From Caballeronia arationis (GTDB lineage Bacteria > Pseudomonadota > Gammaproteobacteria > Burkholderiales > Burkholderiaceae), in assembly GCF_001544975.2 (NCBI RefSeq), contig NZ_FCOG02000025.1, positions 31,467 to 95,466 on the forward strand: a stretch of 64,000 bases of DNA. Reading direction: 5' to 3'. Shown here one piece after another: positions 27,558-38,173 of the stretch (positions are counted from its first letter, which is position 1; the number at the start of each line of letters is the position of its first letter). The translations under genes were made by a program, and so were the position numbers. The notes under the pieces are model-generated. The model worked only from the letters and a program-made list of their open reading frames with translations. It did no database searches and was not told where the DNA came from.

Positions 27558-30416
27558 ATGATGAAGCAATTCCAGTCGAACTCTTATCTGTTCGGCGGCA
27601 ATGCTCCGTACGTCGAAGAGTTGTACGAAGCTTATCTGGATAATCCCGCGTCCGTTCCGGATACCTGGCGTGATTATTTCGACGCGTTGCAGAACGTGCC
27701 CGCCTCCGACGGCACGGCTCACAACGACGTGGCCCATGGCCCGATCGTCGAATCGTTTGCACAGCGCGCGAAGGCCAATGCCTTCATCCCGCGTGAAGCT
27801 GCAGGCGACCTGGCCACCGCGCGCAAGCAAGTCTACGTTCAATCCCTGATCGGCGCGTACCGGTTCCTCGGCTCGCAATGGGCGAATCTCGATCCGCTCA
27901 AGCGCCGTGAACGTCCGCATATCCCCGAGCTCGAACCTGCGTTCTACGACTTCACCGAAGCCGACATGGACCAGACGTTCCATGCCCAGAACCTGTACTT
28001 CGGCTTCGAGCAGGCGTCGCTGCGCGAGATCGTCAAGGCGCTGCGCGACACGTACTGCGGCACGATCGGCGCCGAGTTCATGTACATCAGCGACCCGGAA
28101 CAGAAGCGCTGGTGGAAGGAAAAGCTCGAATCGATCCGTTCGACGCCGAATTTCACGCCCGAAAAGAAGAAGCATATCCTGAACCGCCTGACGGCCTCCG
28201 AAGGCCTCGAGCGCTTCCTGCACACCAAGTACGTCGGCCAGAAGCGCTTCTCGCTGGAAGGCGGCGAAAGCTTCATCGCGTCGATGGACGAAGTCGTGCG
28301 TCACGCGGGCAAGAACGGCGTCCAGGAAATCGTGATCGGCATGGCCCACCGCGGTCGCCTGAACGTGCTCGTGAACACGCTCGGCAAGATGCCGGCGGAC
28401 CTTTTCGCCGAATTCGAAGGCAAGCACGTCGATGACCTGCCGGCCGGCGACGTGAAATACCACAAGGGCTTCTCATCGGACGTGTCGACGGACGGCGGCC
28501 CGGTTCACCTGTCGCTCGCGTTCAATCCGTCGCACCTCGAAATCGTCAACCCGGTGGTCGAAGGGTCGGCGAAGGCGCGCATGGACCGTCGCGGCGACGA
28601 AAACGGCATGCAGGTGCTGCCGGTGCAGATCCACGGCGACGCGGCGTTCGCGGGCCAGGGCGTCGTGATGGAAACGCTGAACCTCGCGCAGACGCGCGGC
28701 TACGGCACGCACGGCACGCTCCACATCGTCATCAACAACCAGATCGGCTTCACGACGTCGGACCCGCGCGACTCGCGCTCGACGCTGTATTGCTCGGACG
28801 TGGTCAAGATGATCGAGGCGCCGGTGCTGCACGTGAACGGCGACGATCCCGAAGCGGTCGTGCTCGCCACGCAGCTCGCCATCGACTTCCGGATGCAGTT
28901 CCACAAGGATGTCGTGATCGACATCATCTGCTTCCGCAAGCTCGGCCACAACGAGCAGGACACGCCGGCCGTCACGCAGCCGCTGATGTACAAGACGATC
29001 GCGAAGCACCCTGGCACCCGCGCGCTGTACGCGGAAAAGCTCGTGCAGCAGGGCGTGATCACGGCTGAAGACGCCGACAACTACGTCAAGGCGTATCGTC
29101 AGGCGATGGACGAAGGCCATCACACCATCGATCCGGTGCTCTCGAACTACAAGAGCAAGTACGCGGTGGACTGGGTGCCGTTCCTGAACCGCAAGTGGAC
29201 CGACGCCGCCGATACGGCCGTGCCGCTCGCGGAACTCAAGCGCCTCGCCGAACGTATCACGACGATCCCCGATAACTTCAAGGTGCATCCGCTCGTCGAG
29301 CGCGTGATCAACGATCGTCGCGCGATGGGCCGTGGCGAATCGAAGCTCGACTGGGGCATGGGCGAGCATCTGGCGTTCGCGTCGCTGGTCGCTTCGGGCT
29401 ACGCCGTGCGCCTGACGGGTCAGGACTCGGGCCGCGGCACGTTCACGCACCGCCACGCCGTCCTGCACGATCAGAACCGCGAGCGCTGGAACGACGGCAC
29501 GTATATCCCGCTGCAGAACATCGCCGAAGGTCAGGCGAAGTTCTCGGTGATCGACTCGGTGCTGTCGGAAGAAGCGGTGCTCGGCTTCGAGTACGGCTAT
29601 TCGACCGCTGAGCCGAACACGTTCGTCGCATGGGAAGCGCAGTTCGGCGACTTCGTGAACGGCGCGCAGGTCGTGATCGACCAGTTCATCTCGTCGGGCG
29701 AAGTGAAGTGGGGCCGCGTCTCGGGTCTCACGATGCTCTTGCCGCATGGCTACGAAGGCCAGGGTCCGGAGCACTCGTCGGCGCGTATCGAGCGCTTCCT
29801 GCAACTGTGCGCGGATCACAACATGCAAGTGGTCCAGCCGACCACGCCGGCGCAGATCTTCCACCTGCTACGCCGCCAGATGATCCGCTTGTTCAGGAAG
29901 CCGCTCATCATCGCGACGCCGAAGTCGCTCTTGCGTCACAAGGAAGCGGTGTCGGATCTGTCGGATCTGTCGAAGGGTTCGTTCCAGCCGGTGATCGGCG
30001 AAGTCGACGAAGCCATCGAGCCGAAGAAGGTCAAGCGCGTCGTGGTCTGCTCGGGCCGCGTGTACTACGACCTGGTCGCGCATCGCCGCGAAGCGAAGTC
30101 GAACGACGTTGCCATCGTGCGTATCGAGCAGCTTTATCCGTTCGCTCACAAGCAGTTCGACGCGGAGCTCAAGAAGTACGAAAACGCGACCGAAGTAGTC
30201 TGGGTGCAGGACGAGCCGCAGAATCAGGGCGCCTGGTTCTACATCGAGCATCACCTGCGCGACGGCATGAAGGAAGGTCAGAAGCTGGCATACAGCGGAC
30301 GTCCGGCTTCGGCATCGCCGGCTGTCGGCTACTACGCGAAGCACTACGAGCAGCAGAAGGCGCTGGTCGAAGGTGCATTCGGCCGCCTGAAGGGCGCGCA
30401 GACGATCGCGAAGTAA
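27558..30416 (+). CDS. sucA: 2-oxoglutarate dehydrogenase E1 component
   Basis: The thiamine-diphosphate E1 subunit decarboxylates 2-oxoglutarate in the TCA cycle and passes the succinyl group to E2. The 952-residue product starts with the E2-binding N-terminal helix (SNSYLFGGNAPYVEELYEAY), then the ThDP domain with GMAHRGRLNVLVN (about residue 255), and the transketolase-like second domain (SGYAVRLTGQDSGRGTFTHR). Start: the ATG at 27558 is nine bases from AGGTGA, better placed than the in-frame GTG at 27546, which is buried in the leader stem. First gene of the operon with odhB and the E3 gene. Also called odhA. Confidence 0.95.
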   Translation: MMKQFQSNSYLFGGNAPYVEELYEAYLDNPASVPDTWRDYFDALQNVPASDGTAHNDVAHGPIVESFAQRAKANAFIPREAAGDLATARKQVYVQSLIGAYRFLGSQWANLDPLKRRERPHIPELEPAFYDFTEADMDQTFHAQNLYFGFEQASLREIVKALRDTYCGTIGAEFMYISDPEQKRWWKEKLESIRSTPNFTPEKKKHILNRLTASEGLERFLHTKYVGQKRFSLEGGESFIASMDEVVRHAGKNGVQEIVIGMAHRGRLNVLVNTLGKMPADLFAEFEGKHVDDLPAGDVKYHKGFSSDVSTDGGPVHLSLAFNPSHLEIVNPVVEGSAKARMDRRGDENGMQVLPVQIHGDAAFAGQGVVMETLNLAQTRGYGTHGTLHIVINNQIGFTTSDPRDSRSTLYCSDVVKMIEAPVLHVNGDDPEAVVLATQLAIDFRMQFHKDVVIDIICFRKLGHNEQDTPAVTQPLMYKTIAKHPGTRALYAEKLVQQGVITAEDADNYVKAYRQAMDEGHHTIDPVLSNYKSKYAVDWVPFLNRKWTDAADTAVPLAELKRLAERITTIPDNFKVHPLVERVINDRRAMGRGESKLDWGMGEHLAFASLVASGYAVRLTGQDSGRGTFTHRHAVLHDQNRERWNDGTYIPLQNIAEGQAKFSVIDSVLSEEAVLGFEYGYSTAEPNTFVAWEAQFGDFVNGAQVVIDQFISSGEVKWGRVSGLTMLLPHGYEGQGPEHSSARIERFLQLCADHNMQVVQPTTPAQIFHLLRRQMIRLFRKPLIIATPKSLLRHKEAVSDLSDLSKGSFQPVIGEVDEAIEPKKVKRVVVCSGRVYYDLVAHRREAKSNDVAIVRIEQLYPFAHKQFDAELKKYENATEVVWVQDEPQNQGAWFYIEHHLRDGMKEGQKLAYSGRPASASPAVGYYAKHYEQQKALVEGAFGRLKGAQTIAK

Positions 30417-30425
30417 AGGCGCAAA

Positions 30426-30460
30426 GAACCGGGCAAGCCTGAAGCAGGCGGGTCCGGTTC
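30426..30460 (+). other. Stem-loop between the E1 and E2 genes
   Basis: GAACCGG (30426-30432) pairs with CCGGTTC (30454-30460), with an inner GCCT/AGGC stem. No T-run follows, so it is more likely an mRNA stability or processing element than a terminator. Confidence 0.45.
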
Positions 30461-30554
30461 TCCCGTATGGCCGTGTCGCGGCGCTCGCAACCGTTCGATG
30501 CGCGCACCGGCCGCCGGGTTCGTACTCACAAGACACGTATTAGGACAATTCAGA

Positions 30555-31874
<1,320 letters not shown>

Positions 31875-31948
31875 AAAAAACACTCAAGGACGCACGGCGC
31901 GCGGGAGGGGCTCACGCGCGCCGCGACGCCAACAAGAGAAGGAAAGTC

Positions 31949-33379
31949 ATGTCCAAGGAATTTGACGTCGTCGTGATCGGCGCCGGCCCCGGCGGCTATA
32001 TCGCGGCGATTCGCGCAGCGCAGCTCGGCAAGTCGGTTGCGTGCATCGAGAAGTGGAAGAACCCGGCCGGCGCGCTGAAGCTCGGCGGCACCTGCCTGAA
32101 CGTGGGCTGCATTCCGTCGAAGGCGCTGCTCGCGTCGTCGGAGGAATTCGAAAACGCAACGAAGCATCTAGGCGATCACGGCATCAGCGTGTCGGACGTG
32201 AAGCTCGATATCTCGAAGATGCTCGCCCGCAAGGAAGGCATCGTCGAGAAGATGACGAAGGGCATCGAGTTTCTGTTCCGCAAGAACAAGATCACGTGGC
32301 TCAAGGGCCACGGCAAGTTCACCGGCAAGACCGACGCCGGCGTGCAGATCGAAGTGTCGGGCGAAGGTGAAACGGAAACGGTCACTGCGAAGAACGTGAT
32401 CATCGCGACGGGTTCGAAGGCGCGCCATCTGCCGAACATTCCGGTCGACAACAAGATCGTCGCTGACAACGAAGGTGCGCTCTCGTTCGACGCCGTGCCG
32501 AAGAAGCTCGCCGTGATCGGCGCGGGCGTGATCGGCCTGGAACTCGGTTCGGTGTGGCGCCGTCTCGGTTCGGACGTGACCGTGCTCGAAGCGCTGCCGG
32601 CGTTCCTCGGCGCATGCGACGACGCGCTCGCGAAGGAAGCCGCGAAGCAGTTCAAGAAGCAGGGGCTCGACATTCACCTCGGCGTGAAGATCGGCGAAGT
32701 GAAGACGACCGACAACAGCGTGTCGCTCGCCTACACCGACAAGGACGGCAATGCGCAGACGCTCGAAGCGGACCGACTGATCGTGTCGATCGGCCGCGTG
32801 CCGAACACCGACAACCTCGGCCTCGAAGCGATCGGCCTGAAGGCGGACGAGCGCGGCTTCATCTCCGTCGACGACCATTGCGCGACCGCCGTGCCGAACG
32901 TGTACGCCATCGGCGACGTAGTGCGCGGACCGATGCTCGCGCACAAGGCGGAAGACGAGGGCGTGCTGGTGGCCGAGATCATCGACGGCCAGAAGCCGCA
33001 CATCGACTACAACTGCATTCCGTGGGTGATCTACACCGAACCGGAAATCGCGTGGGTCGGCAAGACGGAGCAGCAGCTGAAGGCCGAAGGCCGCGAGATC
33101 AAGTCCGGCCAGTTCCCGATGATGGCGAACGGCCGCGCGCTCGGCATCAACAAGGCGGAAGGTTTCGTCAAGATGATCGCCGACGCGAAGACCGACGAGA
33201 TTCTCGGCGTGCACATCATCGCTGCGGACGCATCGGACCTGATCGCCGAAGCCGTGGTGGCGATGGAGTTCAAGGCGGCGTCGGAAGACATCGGCCGAAT
33301 CTGCCATCCGCATCCTTCGTTGTCGGAAGTGATGCGTGAAGCGGCGCTCGCCGTCGACAAGCGCGCGCTCAACATGTAA
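31949..33379 (+). CDS. lpdA: Dihydrolipoyl dehydrogenase (E3)
   Basis: E3 reoxidises the lipoyl arm with NAD+. This 476-residue FAD enzyme has the N-terminal FAD motif VVIGAGPGGYIAAIRAAQLG, the redox-active disulfide GGTCLNVGCIPSKALL (Cys49 and Cys54), the NAD-binding VIGAGVIGLELGSVW, the FAD-contact YAIGDVVRGPMLAHKAEDEG and the C-terminal HPHPSLSEVM with the catalytic His. It is third in the operon, with an AAGGAAAG-like site before the start. Often named odhL or lpdG here. Confidence 0.95.
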   Translation: MSKEFDVVVIGAGPGGYIAAIRAAQLGKSVACIEKWKNPAGALKLGGTCLNVGCIPSKALLASSEEFENATKHLGDHGISVSDVKLDISKMLARKEGIVEKMTKGIEFLFRKNKITWLKGHGKFTGKTDAGVQIEVSGEGETETVTAKNVIIATGSKARHLPNIPVDNKIVADNEGALSFDAVPKKLAVIGAGVIGLELGSVWRRLGSDVTVLEALPAFLGACDDALAKEAAKQFKKQGLDIHLGVKIGEVKTTDNSVSLAYTDKDGNAQTLEADRLIVSIGRVPNTDNLGLEAIGLKADERGFISVDDHCATAVPNVYAIGDVVRGPMLAHKAEDEGVLVAEIIDGQKPHIDYNCIPWVIYTEPEIAWVGKTEQQLKAEGREIKSGQFPMMANGRALGINKAEGFVKMIADAKTDEILGVHIIAADASDLIAEAVVAMEFKAASEDIGRICHPHPSLSEVMREAALAVDKRALNM

Positions 33380-33405
33380 TTCCGGTTGTACCCGGGCGGC
33401 ACCAC

Positions 33406-33443
33406 GACGAAGGCGGGCGGGAGTTTTCCCGCTCGCCTTCGTC
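33406..33443 (+). terminator. Hairpin ending the 2-oxoglutarate dehydrogenase operon
   Basis: GACGAAGGCG and CGCCTTCGTC (with GCGGGA/TCCCGC inside) form a very stable stem 27 bases after the lpdA stop. There is no T-run (ATATCC follows), so termination may be only partial and zapE may be read through. Confidence 0.5.
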
Positions 33444-33482
33444 ATATCCAAAGGCCGAATCGTCGGCCACATGCGCGGCATC

Positions 33483-34580
33483 ATGAACGTCAACGAATAC
33501 TACGAACACGAACTAGCGACGCGGGGATACCAGTCGGACGAAGCGCAGCGCGCGGCGGTCAAGCGCCTGCAACGCTGCTACGACGAATGGGTCGCGTACA
33601 AGGCGCGCCGCTCGAACGCGCTGAAGAAGTTCCTCGTGCGTCCCGAACTGCCGCGTGGCGTGTACATGTGGGGCGGCGTCGGGCGCGGCAAGAGCTTCCT
33701 GATGGACAGCTTCTTCGCGGTCGTGCCCGTGACGCGCAAGACGCGCCTGCATTTTCACGAGTTCATGCGCGAGGTGCATCGCGAACTGGAGGAGCTGAAA
33801 GGCCAGGCCGATCCGCTCGACGAACTCGCGCGCCGGATCGCCAAGCGCTACCGGCTGATCTGTTTCGACGAATTCCACGTCTCCGACATCGCTGACGCGA
33901 TGATCCTGTATCGGTTGCTCGACCGGCTCTTCAACAACGGCGTGCAGTTCGTGATGACGTCCAATTACGAACCTGACGCGCTGTACCCCGAAGGCCTGCA
34001 TCGCGACCGGCTGCTGCCCGCGATCGAACTGATCAAGTCGAATCTGGATGTGCTGAACGTCGATGCCGGCACCGACTACCGCAAGCGCACGCTATCGCAG
34101 GTCACGGCGTATCACACGCCGCTTGGCGCGACCGCCGACAAGGCGTTGCGCGCCGACTTCGCGAAGCTCGCGGCAGTCCCGGACGAGAGCCCGATCCTTC
34201 ACATCGAGAAACGCGAACTGAAGGCATTGCGCAAAGCGGACGGCGTCGTCTGGTTCGACTTCGCGACGCTCTGCGGCGGCCCGCGCTCGCAGAACGACTA
34301 CCTCGAACTCGCGAGCCGCTTCCATGCGGTGATCCTGTCGGATGTGCCGCAGATGTCGCCGCGGATGGCATCGGAGGCGCGCCGCTTCACCTGGCTCATC
34401 GACGTCTTTTACGACCACAAGGTGAAGCTCCTGATGTCGGCGGCGGTGCCCGCGGAGCAACTGTATGTCGAAGGTCCGATGGCGAACGAGTTCGCGCGGA
34501 CGGTTTCGCGCATCGTCGAAATGCAGTCGAAGGAATATCTGGAGACGCCGCGACGCATCGTCGATACGTCGCTGACTTGA
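33483..34580 (+). CDS. zapE: Cell-division ATPase ZapE (AFG1 family)
   Basis: ZapE is an AAA-like ATPase that acts on the FtsZ ring and is important under stress or low oxygen. The 365 residues include Walker A GGVGRGKSFLMDSFF (about 64-78), the FHEFMREVH segment, Walker B LICFDEFHVSDIADAM, and sensor segments QFVMTSNYEPDALY and VWFDFATLCGGPRS, all hallmarks of AFG1. Start: ATG at 33483 is used; 33471 is in frame and equally possible. It follows the odh operon in the same direction, as in relatives. Confidence 0.92.
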   Translation: MNVNEYYEHELATRGYQSDEAQRAAVKRLQRCYDEWVAYKARRSNALKKFLVRPELPRGVYMWGGVGRGKSFLMDSFFAVVPVTRKTRLHFHEFMREVHRELEELKGQADPLDELARRIAKRYRLICFDEFHVSDIADAMILYRLLDRLFNNGVQFVMTSNYEPDALYPEGLHRDRLLPAIELIKSNLDVLNVDAGTDYRKRTLSQVTAYHTPLGATADKALRADFAKLAAVPDESPILHIEKRELKALRKADGVVWFDFATLCGGPRSQNDYLELASRFHAVILSDVPQMSPRMASEARRFTWLIDVFYDHKVKLLMSAAVPAEQLYVEGPMANEFARTVSRIVEMQSKEYLETPRRIVDTSLT

Positions 34581-34717
34581 GAACTGTACCAATAATGCCG
34601 CCTAGGCCAACTGGCTAAAGGCTTCGGCTGCAATTTCAAGATTCGGACATCTCTGATACCGACGCTCTGGGGCGGCCGGTATCTTCCGTGCACACCTCAA
34701 TGTGTATGGAGAAAAGC

Positions 34718-35158
34718 ATGAAGCCCTATCGCGACATGACCGATGAAGAATGGCAAATGGTCGCACCGCTGCTTCCCGAACTGCGGCCACGCGCGGAGTT
34801 GCGTGGGCGTCCGCTGGCCAACACGCGGGCCGTGCTGAACGGCGTGCTGTGGGTGATGTACAGCGGCGCGTCGTGGTCGACGCTGCCGCGCAAGTATCCC
34901 TCGTATCAGACCTGCCATCGCCGCTTCAAGGCTTGGCATGACTCCGGCATTCTCGCGCGCGTGATGCTGCAATTGTTCGGCCCGGCGGGCGAGAGCCTGT
35001 ATTCGCTGATGACGTCGCGGATGCGCGTGCCGGCCAGCGTTCCCGATGCGATGGAGAGCGCCGTGCCGGAGAGTTCGCTCCTGCGCGACACCCCGCCGGC
35101 GATCCCCGAGCTTCTGCCGCCGCGTTTTGTCCCAGGTGTGGTGCGGCGCGCGGCCTGA
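34718..35158 (+). CDS. Orphan IS5-type transposase N-terminal domain protein (DUF4096)
   Basis: A 146-residue protein made of the DUF4096 domain found at the N-terminus of IS5-group transposases: DEEWQMVAPLLPEL, RGRPLANTRAVLNGVLWVMYSG, WSTLPRKYPSYQTCHRRFKAW and DSGILARVM. No DDE catalytic domain follows; the last 60 residues (ESLYSLMTSRM onward) are Pro/Ala/Val-rich and unrelated. The start has an ideal GGAGAAA site, and the gene ends in a strong terminator, unlike a decaying IS fragment. It matches the pattern of the protein at 6691-7092. A domesticated DNA-binding role is my inference; IS remnant is the alternative. Confidence 0.72.
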   Translation: MKPYRDMTDEEWQMVAPLLPELRPRAELRGRPLANTRAVLNGVLWVMYSGASWSTLPRKYPSYQTCHRRFKAWHDSGILARVMLQLFGPAGESLYSLMTSRMRVPASVPDAMESAVPESSLLRDTPPAIPELLPPRFVPGVVRRAA

Positions 35159-35190
35159 GGTGTCGCGAATATCTCGATAGCCTTGCCGCA

Positions 35191-35233
35191 AAAAAAGCCG
35201 GCCAAAGACAAAAGTCTTTGGCCGGCTTTTTTT
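35191..35233. terminator. Bidirectional terminator
   Basis: GCCGGCCAAAGAC and GTCTTTGGCCGGC pair around AAAA, with seven-base A and T runs on each side. It serves the DUF4096 gene (plus) and the DUF2147 gene (minus). Confidence 0.92.
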
Positions 35234-35261
35234 ATGCGACGCGCGATCCCTGACGCAAGAC

Positions 35262-35726
35262 CTACTGCTGGCGAATCCACGTCTGCGAGCGCCCCAGCAG
35301 CGACACGCCGATAAATCCGCGCACCACGAGTTTCTGCCCGCCGTCCTCGAGATGCATCTTGCACTTGTAGAGCTTGCCGCTCTCCGGATCGAGGATCTGC
35401 CCGCCTTTCCAGTCGTCGCCGTCCTGCTTCATGCCGGTGATGATCGTCATGCCCTTGATGAGTTGATCCTTGCGCGCATCGGTGCACGCGGTGCAGCGGC
35501 GCTCCGGCTTGTCGTTGTCGCCGAGGCCCTGCACGATCCTGCCCGACAGCATCCCGCCGCCATCGTCGACGATCTGGACTACCGCCTTCGCCTGGCCGGT
35601 GTTGTCATCGATGGTTTGCCACACGCCCACGGGCGAATTCGTTTGAGCTGCCGCGAGCGTCGCCGATGCGAAGAGCGCGCAGGCCAGCATGCCGCGCGAC
35701 AACGCGCCTGCCGTGAAACGGATCAT
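35262..35726 (-). CDS. DUF2147 family secreted protein
   Basis: A 154-residue product with a Sec signal peptide (cleavage after ATLAAA near residue 27). The mature domain has the DUF2147 pattern: PVGVWQTIDDNTGQAKAVVQI, a paired-cysteine CTACTD segment, GMTIITGMKQDGDDWKGGQILDPESGKLYKC and a C-terminal LGRSQTWIR. DUF2147 proteins are small exported beta-rich proteins of unknown function. The start has an AAGGAGAAAG site; the frame runs on to 35825, but those residues precede the signal. Confidence 0.85.
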   Translation of the reverse strand: MIRFTAGALSRGMLACALFASATLAAAQTNSPVGVWQTIDDNTGQAKAVVQIVDDGGGMLSGRIVQGLGDNDKPERRCTACTDARKDQLIKGMTIITGMKQDGDDWKGGQILDPESGKLYKCKMHLEDGGQKLVVRGFIGVSLLGRSQTWIRQQ

Positions 35727-35894
35727 GCTTTCTCCTTGGATTGAAACGTGTCTCCGGCGCGCGGTGTCGTGGCTTGCGGTCGTTCGCGCGTCCTGGCCGG
35801 CCAGCATACGTGAATGCGCCGGCATCGTTTTGTAGGAAGTCCTCTAGCGATGCCGGTGCAGGGCGCGTCGATGGCGCAAATGCCGGGAGCCGCC

Positions 35895-36680
35895 TCAGTC
35901 GCCGCGTCCGAGGCGGGCGGTGAGCGTGGCGAAGGTGCGCTCGTCGGTGCGATCGAAGTGCAGGGGCGTCACCGAGACGCGTCCCGAGGCGACTACGACC
36001 GTCTCGCTGTCCGGGGCATTGGCGCGCGCGCCGCGCTGAAAGCGCAGCCAGTGATAGGGCAGCCCGCGCGGATCGGTCTCGGTCAGCACGTCGATGCCCT
36101 CGACGAGACCGACGCCTTGCCGCGTCGGCGTGAGCGGGCCGGCGGCCGCGGCATCGCAGGAGGGGAAGTTGACGTTGAGGCAGGTCGGCGCGTCGTGCGA
36201 GATCGCGAGCAGTTCGCGGATCACGCCGGGCGCGAGCGCACGCGCGGTGTCCCAGCGGACATTTTCGCGGTCGGTGAAGGTCTGGGAGAGCGCGATCGAC
36301 GGCAAGCCGAGCAGGAGGCCCGTCATGGCTGCCCCGACGGTGCCGGAGAACATCGTCTCGACGCCGAGATTCGCGCCACGGTTGATGCCGGAGAGCACGA
36401 GCGTTGGCGGCGCGTCCTTCATCAGATGGCGCGCGGCCATCACGACACAGTCGCCTGGGGTCCCTTGCACGCCGAAGCGCCGTTCGCCCTGCTGGCTCAC
36501 ACGCAGCGGCGAGTGCAGGCTGATCGAGTGCGACGTGCCGCTCTGGTCGTGTTCGGGTGCGATCACCCAGACTTCGTGCGCGAGTTCTGCCGCGACGGCT
36601 TCGAGGACGGCCAAGCCGGGCGCGTCGATGCCGTCGTCGTTGGTGAGCAGCACACGTTGAACAATGGGTCCTACGGACAT
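35895..36680 (-). CDS. surE: 5'/3'-nucleotidase SurE
   Basis: SurE removes phosphate from nucleoside monophosphates and polyphosphate. The 261-residue product has the metal-binding LLTNDDGIDAPGL (Asp15, Asp16), IAPEHDQSGTSHSISL, the GTPGDCV segment and SGINRGANLG, all typical. An AAGGAGAG site precedes the ATG. The canonical Burkholderia surE lies next to pcm and nlpD-rpoS; this one stands alone between DUF2147 and an unknown gene, so it may be a second copy. That is an inference from context. Confidence 0.9.
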   Translation of the reverse strand: MSVGPIVQRVLLTNDDGIDAPGLAVLEAVAAELAHEVWVIAPEHDQSGTSHSISLHSPLRVSQQGERRFGVQGTPGDCVVMAARHLMKDAPPTLVLSGINRGANLGVETMFSGTVGAAMTGLLLGLPSIALSQTFTDRENVRWDTARALAPGVIRELLAISHDAPTCLNVNFPSCDAAAAGPLTPTRQGVGLVEGIDVLTETDPRGLPYHWLRFQRGARANAPDSETVVVASGRVSVTPLHFDRTDERTFATLTARLGRGD

Positions 36681-36824
36681 CGCGAATCTCTCCTTTGTCG
36701 ACCAGAGTGGCGCTGTCCGTCAGAGTCAGCGTTGCTCCGGTCGCATGCAGTTGCGGTCGATCGGGTTGGCCGGTCGATTATTGCAGAGATCGCGCGGGGA
36801 CGCGGGGCCCCGGTCTTCCGTGGG

Positions 36825-37064
36825 TTATTTCACGCCCAGTCCGCGCAGGACCGCGTTGCCGTCCTCGGTCAGTCGCACTTTCGCCTCTCCGGCGTCCTGC
36901 GCCACCGTCTCGACATAGCCGTATTCCTGCAACGATGCGACATCGGGCGTGGCCGCGAGGGCGTCGATGGGTGCGTGCGCGAGCAGCAGCAGGGTGGCGA
37001 TCTCGTGATGGCTCAGAAGGCGCTTGATGGCTCGTACGGGAGCCGATTTTGGCCGGAGGTTCAT
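36825..37064 (-). CDS. Small conserved hypothetical, possible winged-helix
   Basis: A 79-residue basic protein. HHEIATLLLLAHAP, then DVASLQEYGYVETV and VRLTEDGNAVLRGLGV follow the helix and wing order of a minimal winged-helix domain (the LTEDG step resembles MarR-type wings), but this is only pattern likeness. An AAGGAG site fixes the start at 37064; the frame continues to 37109. It lies 144 bases upstream of surE, so it may be separately transcribed. Confidence 0.55.
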   Translation of the reverse strand: MNLRPKSAPVRAIKRLLSHHEIATLLLLAHAPIDALAATPDVASLQEYGYVETVAQDAGEAKVRLTEDGNAVLRGLGVK

Positions 37065-37216
37065 GGGTGAACTCCTTGAATTTACATGGCGAAGGTGGCG
37101 GGCGGCCACGGTATTTGCGATGGAGTGCGGGCAATGTATCGGCCGATTCTTAGGCGAAACTTAAGATTGTCCCGGCATATGTTTCGCCATGTGTCACGGT
37201 AGGAAAGCGATCCGAA

Positions 37217-38155
37217 TCAGAACCGATATTCCGGGCTATGCGGGTCGAATGTCAGATCGTCGAAGGTTTTCGGCAGGATGGTCTGAAAGACGATGCTCTC
37301 GAAAATATTGCCGTCGTTGTCGAACGATTCGACGGAGCGGAAATAGGGCCGCCTGAGATCGAGCCCGAGAATTTCCTTCTTCGCATAAAACTCCGGCTGC
37401 CCGGTCGGCGTTTCATAGGTGAAGGCGACGACCCGCGCACCTTCGATCGTCTTCACTTCGATGCGGCTCGCACGCGTGACGCCGGCATCGGCGAATTTCT
37501 GTCCTTCGGCGAGGAACTGGCGCGTGATGTACTCGACGCCGAGATCGCGCACCGAATGATTCGACTGCGTGCGCGCGAGCGGGCCATTCAACGACGCCCA
37601 CAGCGGCACGACCCCGAGCAGGCCGCCGAGATGACCGTAGACCTGGTCGGGGCGCTTCGAGTCGTCGTAGATCAGTTCCTGGCCGGCGTGCGCCCCGCCG
37701 GGCAGCCACTTCGCATAGATGCGCAGCGGATCGCGCGAGAGGCGCACGAGCATGTGATCGGGTTTGTCGGGCCACACGCCGCGGATGCGCTCGCGCCTGA
37801 CGAGCGTGAACTCGTATGACGGGTAGCCGTTCGGCCCCTGTTTCAGGTAACGCGGGAGCGTGAGCGGATCAAGCGATTCGAAAAGCGCGACGAGTTCGGC
37901 GTCCTGCATCTGCGCGAGCATGCCGCTGCGCGCGGCGCGCGATAGCCAGCGGACCTGCTGATCGAGTGTGAGCTTGCCGGCGTCGGAAGCCGGCTCGGCG
38001 GGCGGCGAGGGCGCGTGTGCGTCAGGACTGGCCGCCGCCGTCGCGGCGGACGTGGGCAGCACGGCGTCCGGGGTCTGGGCGCGCGCCTCCGGAAGACACC
38101 AGCACGCAAGCAGCAGGGCAATCGCCAGCGACGATCGGTGTCGCGCGTGCGTCAT
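37217..38155 (-). CDS. DUF1571-like exported protein in the beta-oxidation operon
   Basis: A 312-residue protein with a signal peptide (cleavage after PEARA near residue 26) and an Ala/Pro/Ser linker, then a domain resembling DUF1571: YEFTLVRRERIRG, HMLVRLSRDPLRIYAKWLP, QELIYDDSKRPDQVYGHLGG and YETPTGQPEFYAKKEILGLD. The repeating strand pattern looks like a LolA-type lipid-binding half-barrel. It begins 18 bases after fadD with a GGAGAAA site and closes the fadE-to-fadD operon, so a periplasmic role with fatty acids or lipids is likely, though unproven. Confidence 0.75.
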   Translation of the reverse strand: MTHARHRSSLAIALLLACWCLPEARAQTPDAVLPTSAATAAASPDAHAPSPPAEPASDAGKLTLDQQVRWLSRAARSGMLAQMQDAELVALFESLDPLTLPRYLKQGPNGYPSYEFTLVRRERIRGVWPDKPDHMLVRLSRDPLRIYAKWLPGGAHAGQELIYDDSKRPDQVYGHLGGLLGVVPLWASLNGPLARTQSNHSVRDLGVEYITRQFLAEGQKFADAGVTRASRIEVKTIEGARVVAFTYETPTGQPEFYAKKEILGLDLRRPYFRSVESFDNDGNIFESIVFQTILPKTFDDLTFDPHSPEYRF

Positions 38156-38173
38156 AGGGTGTTTCTCCGTGGC

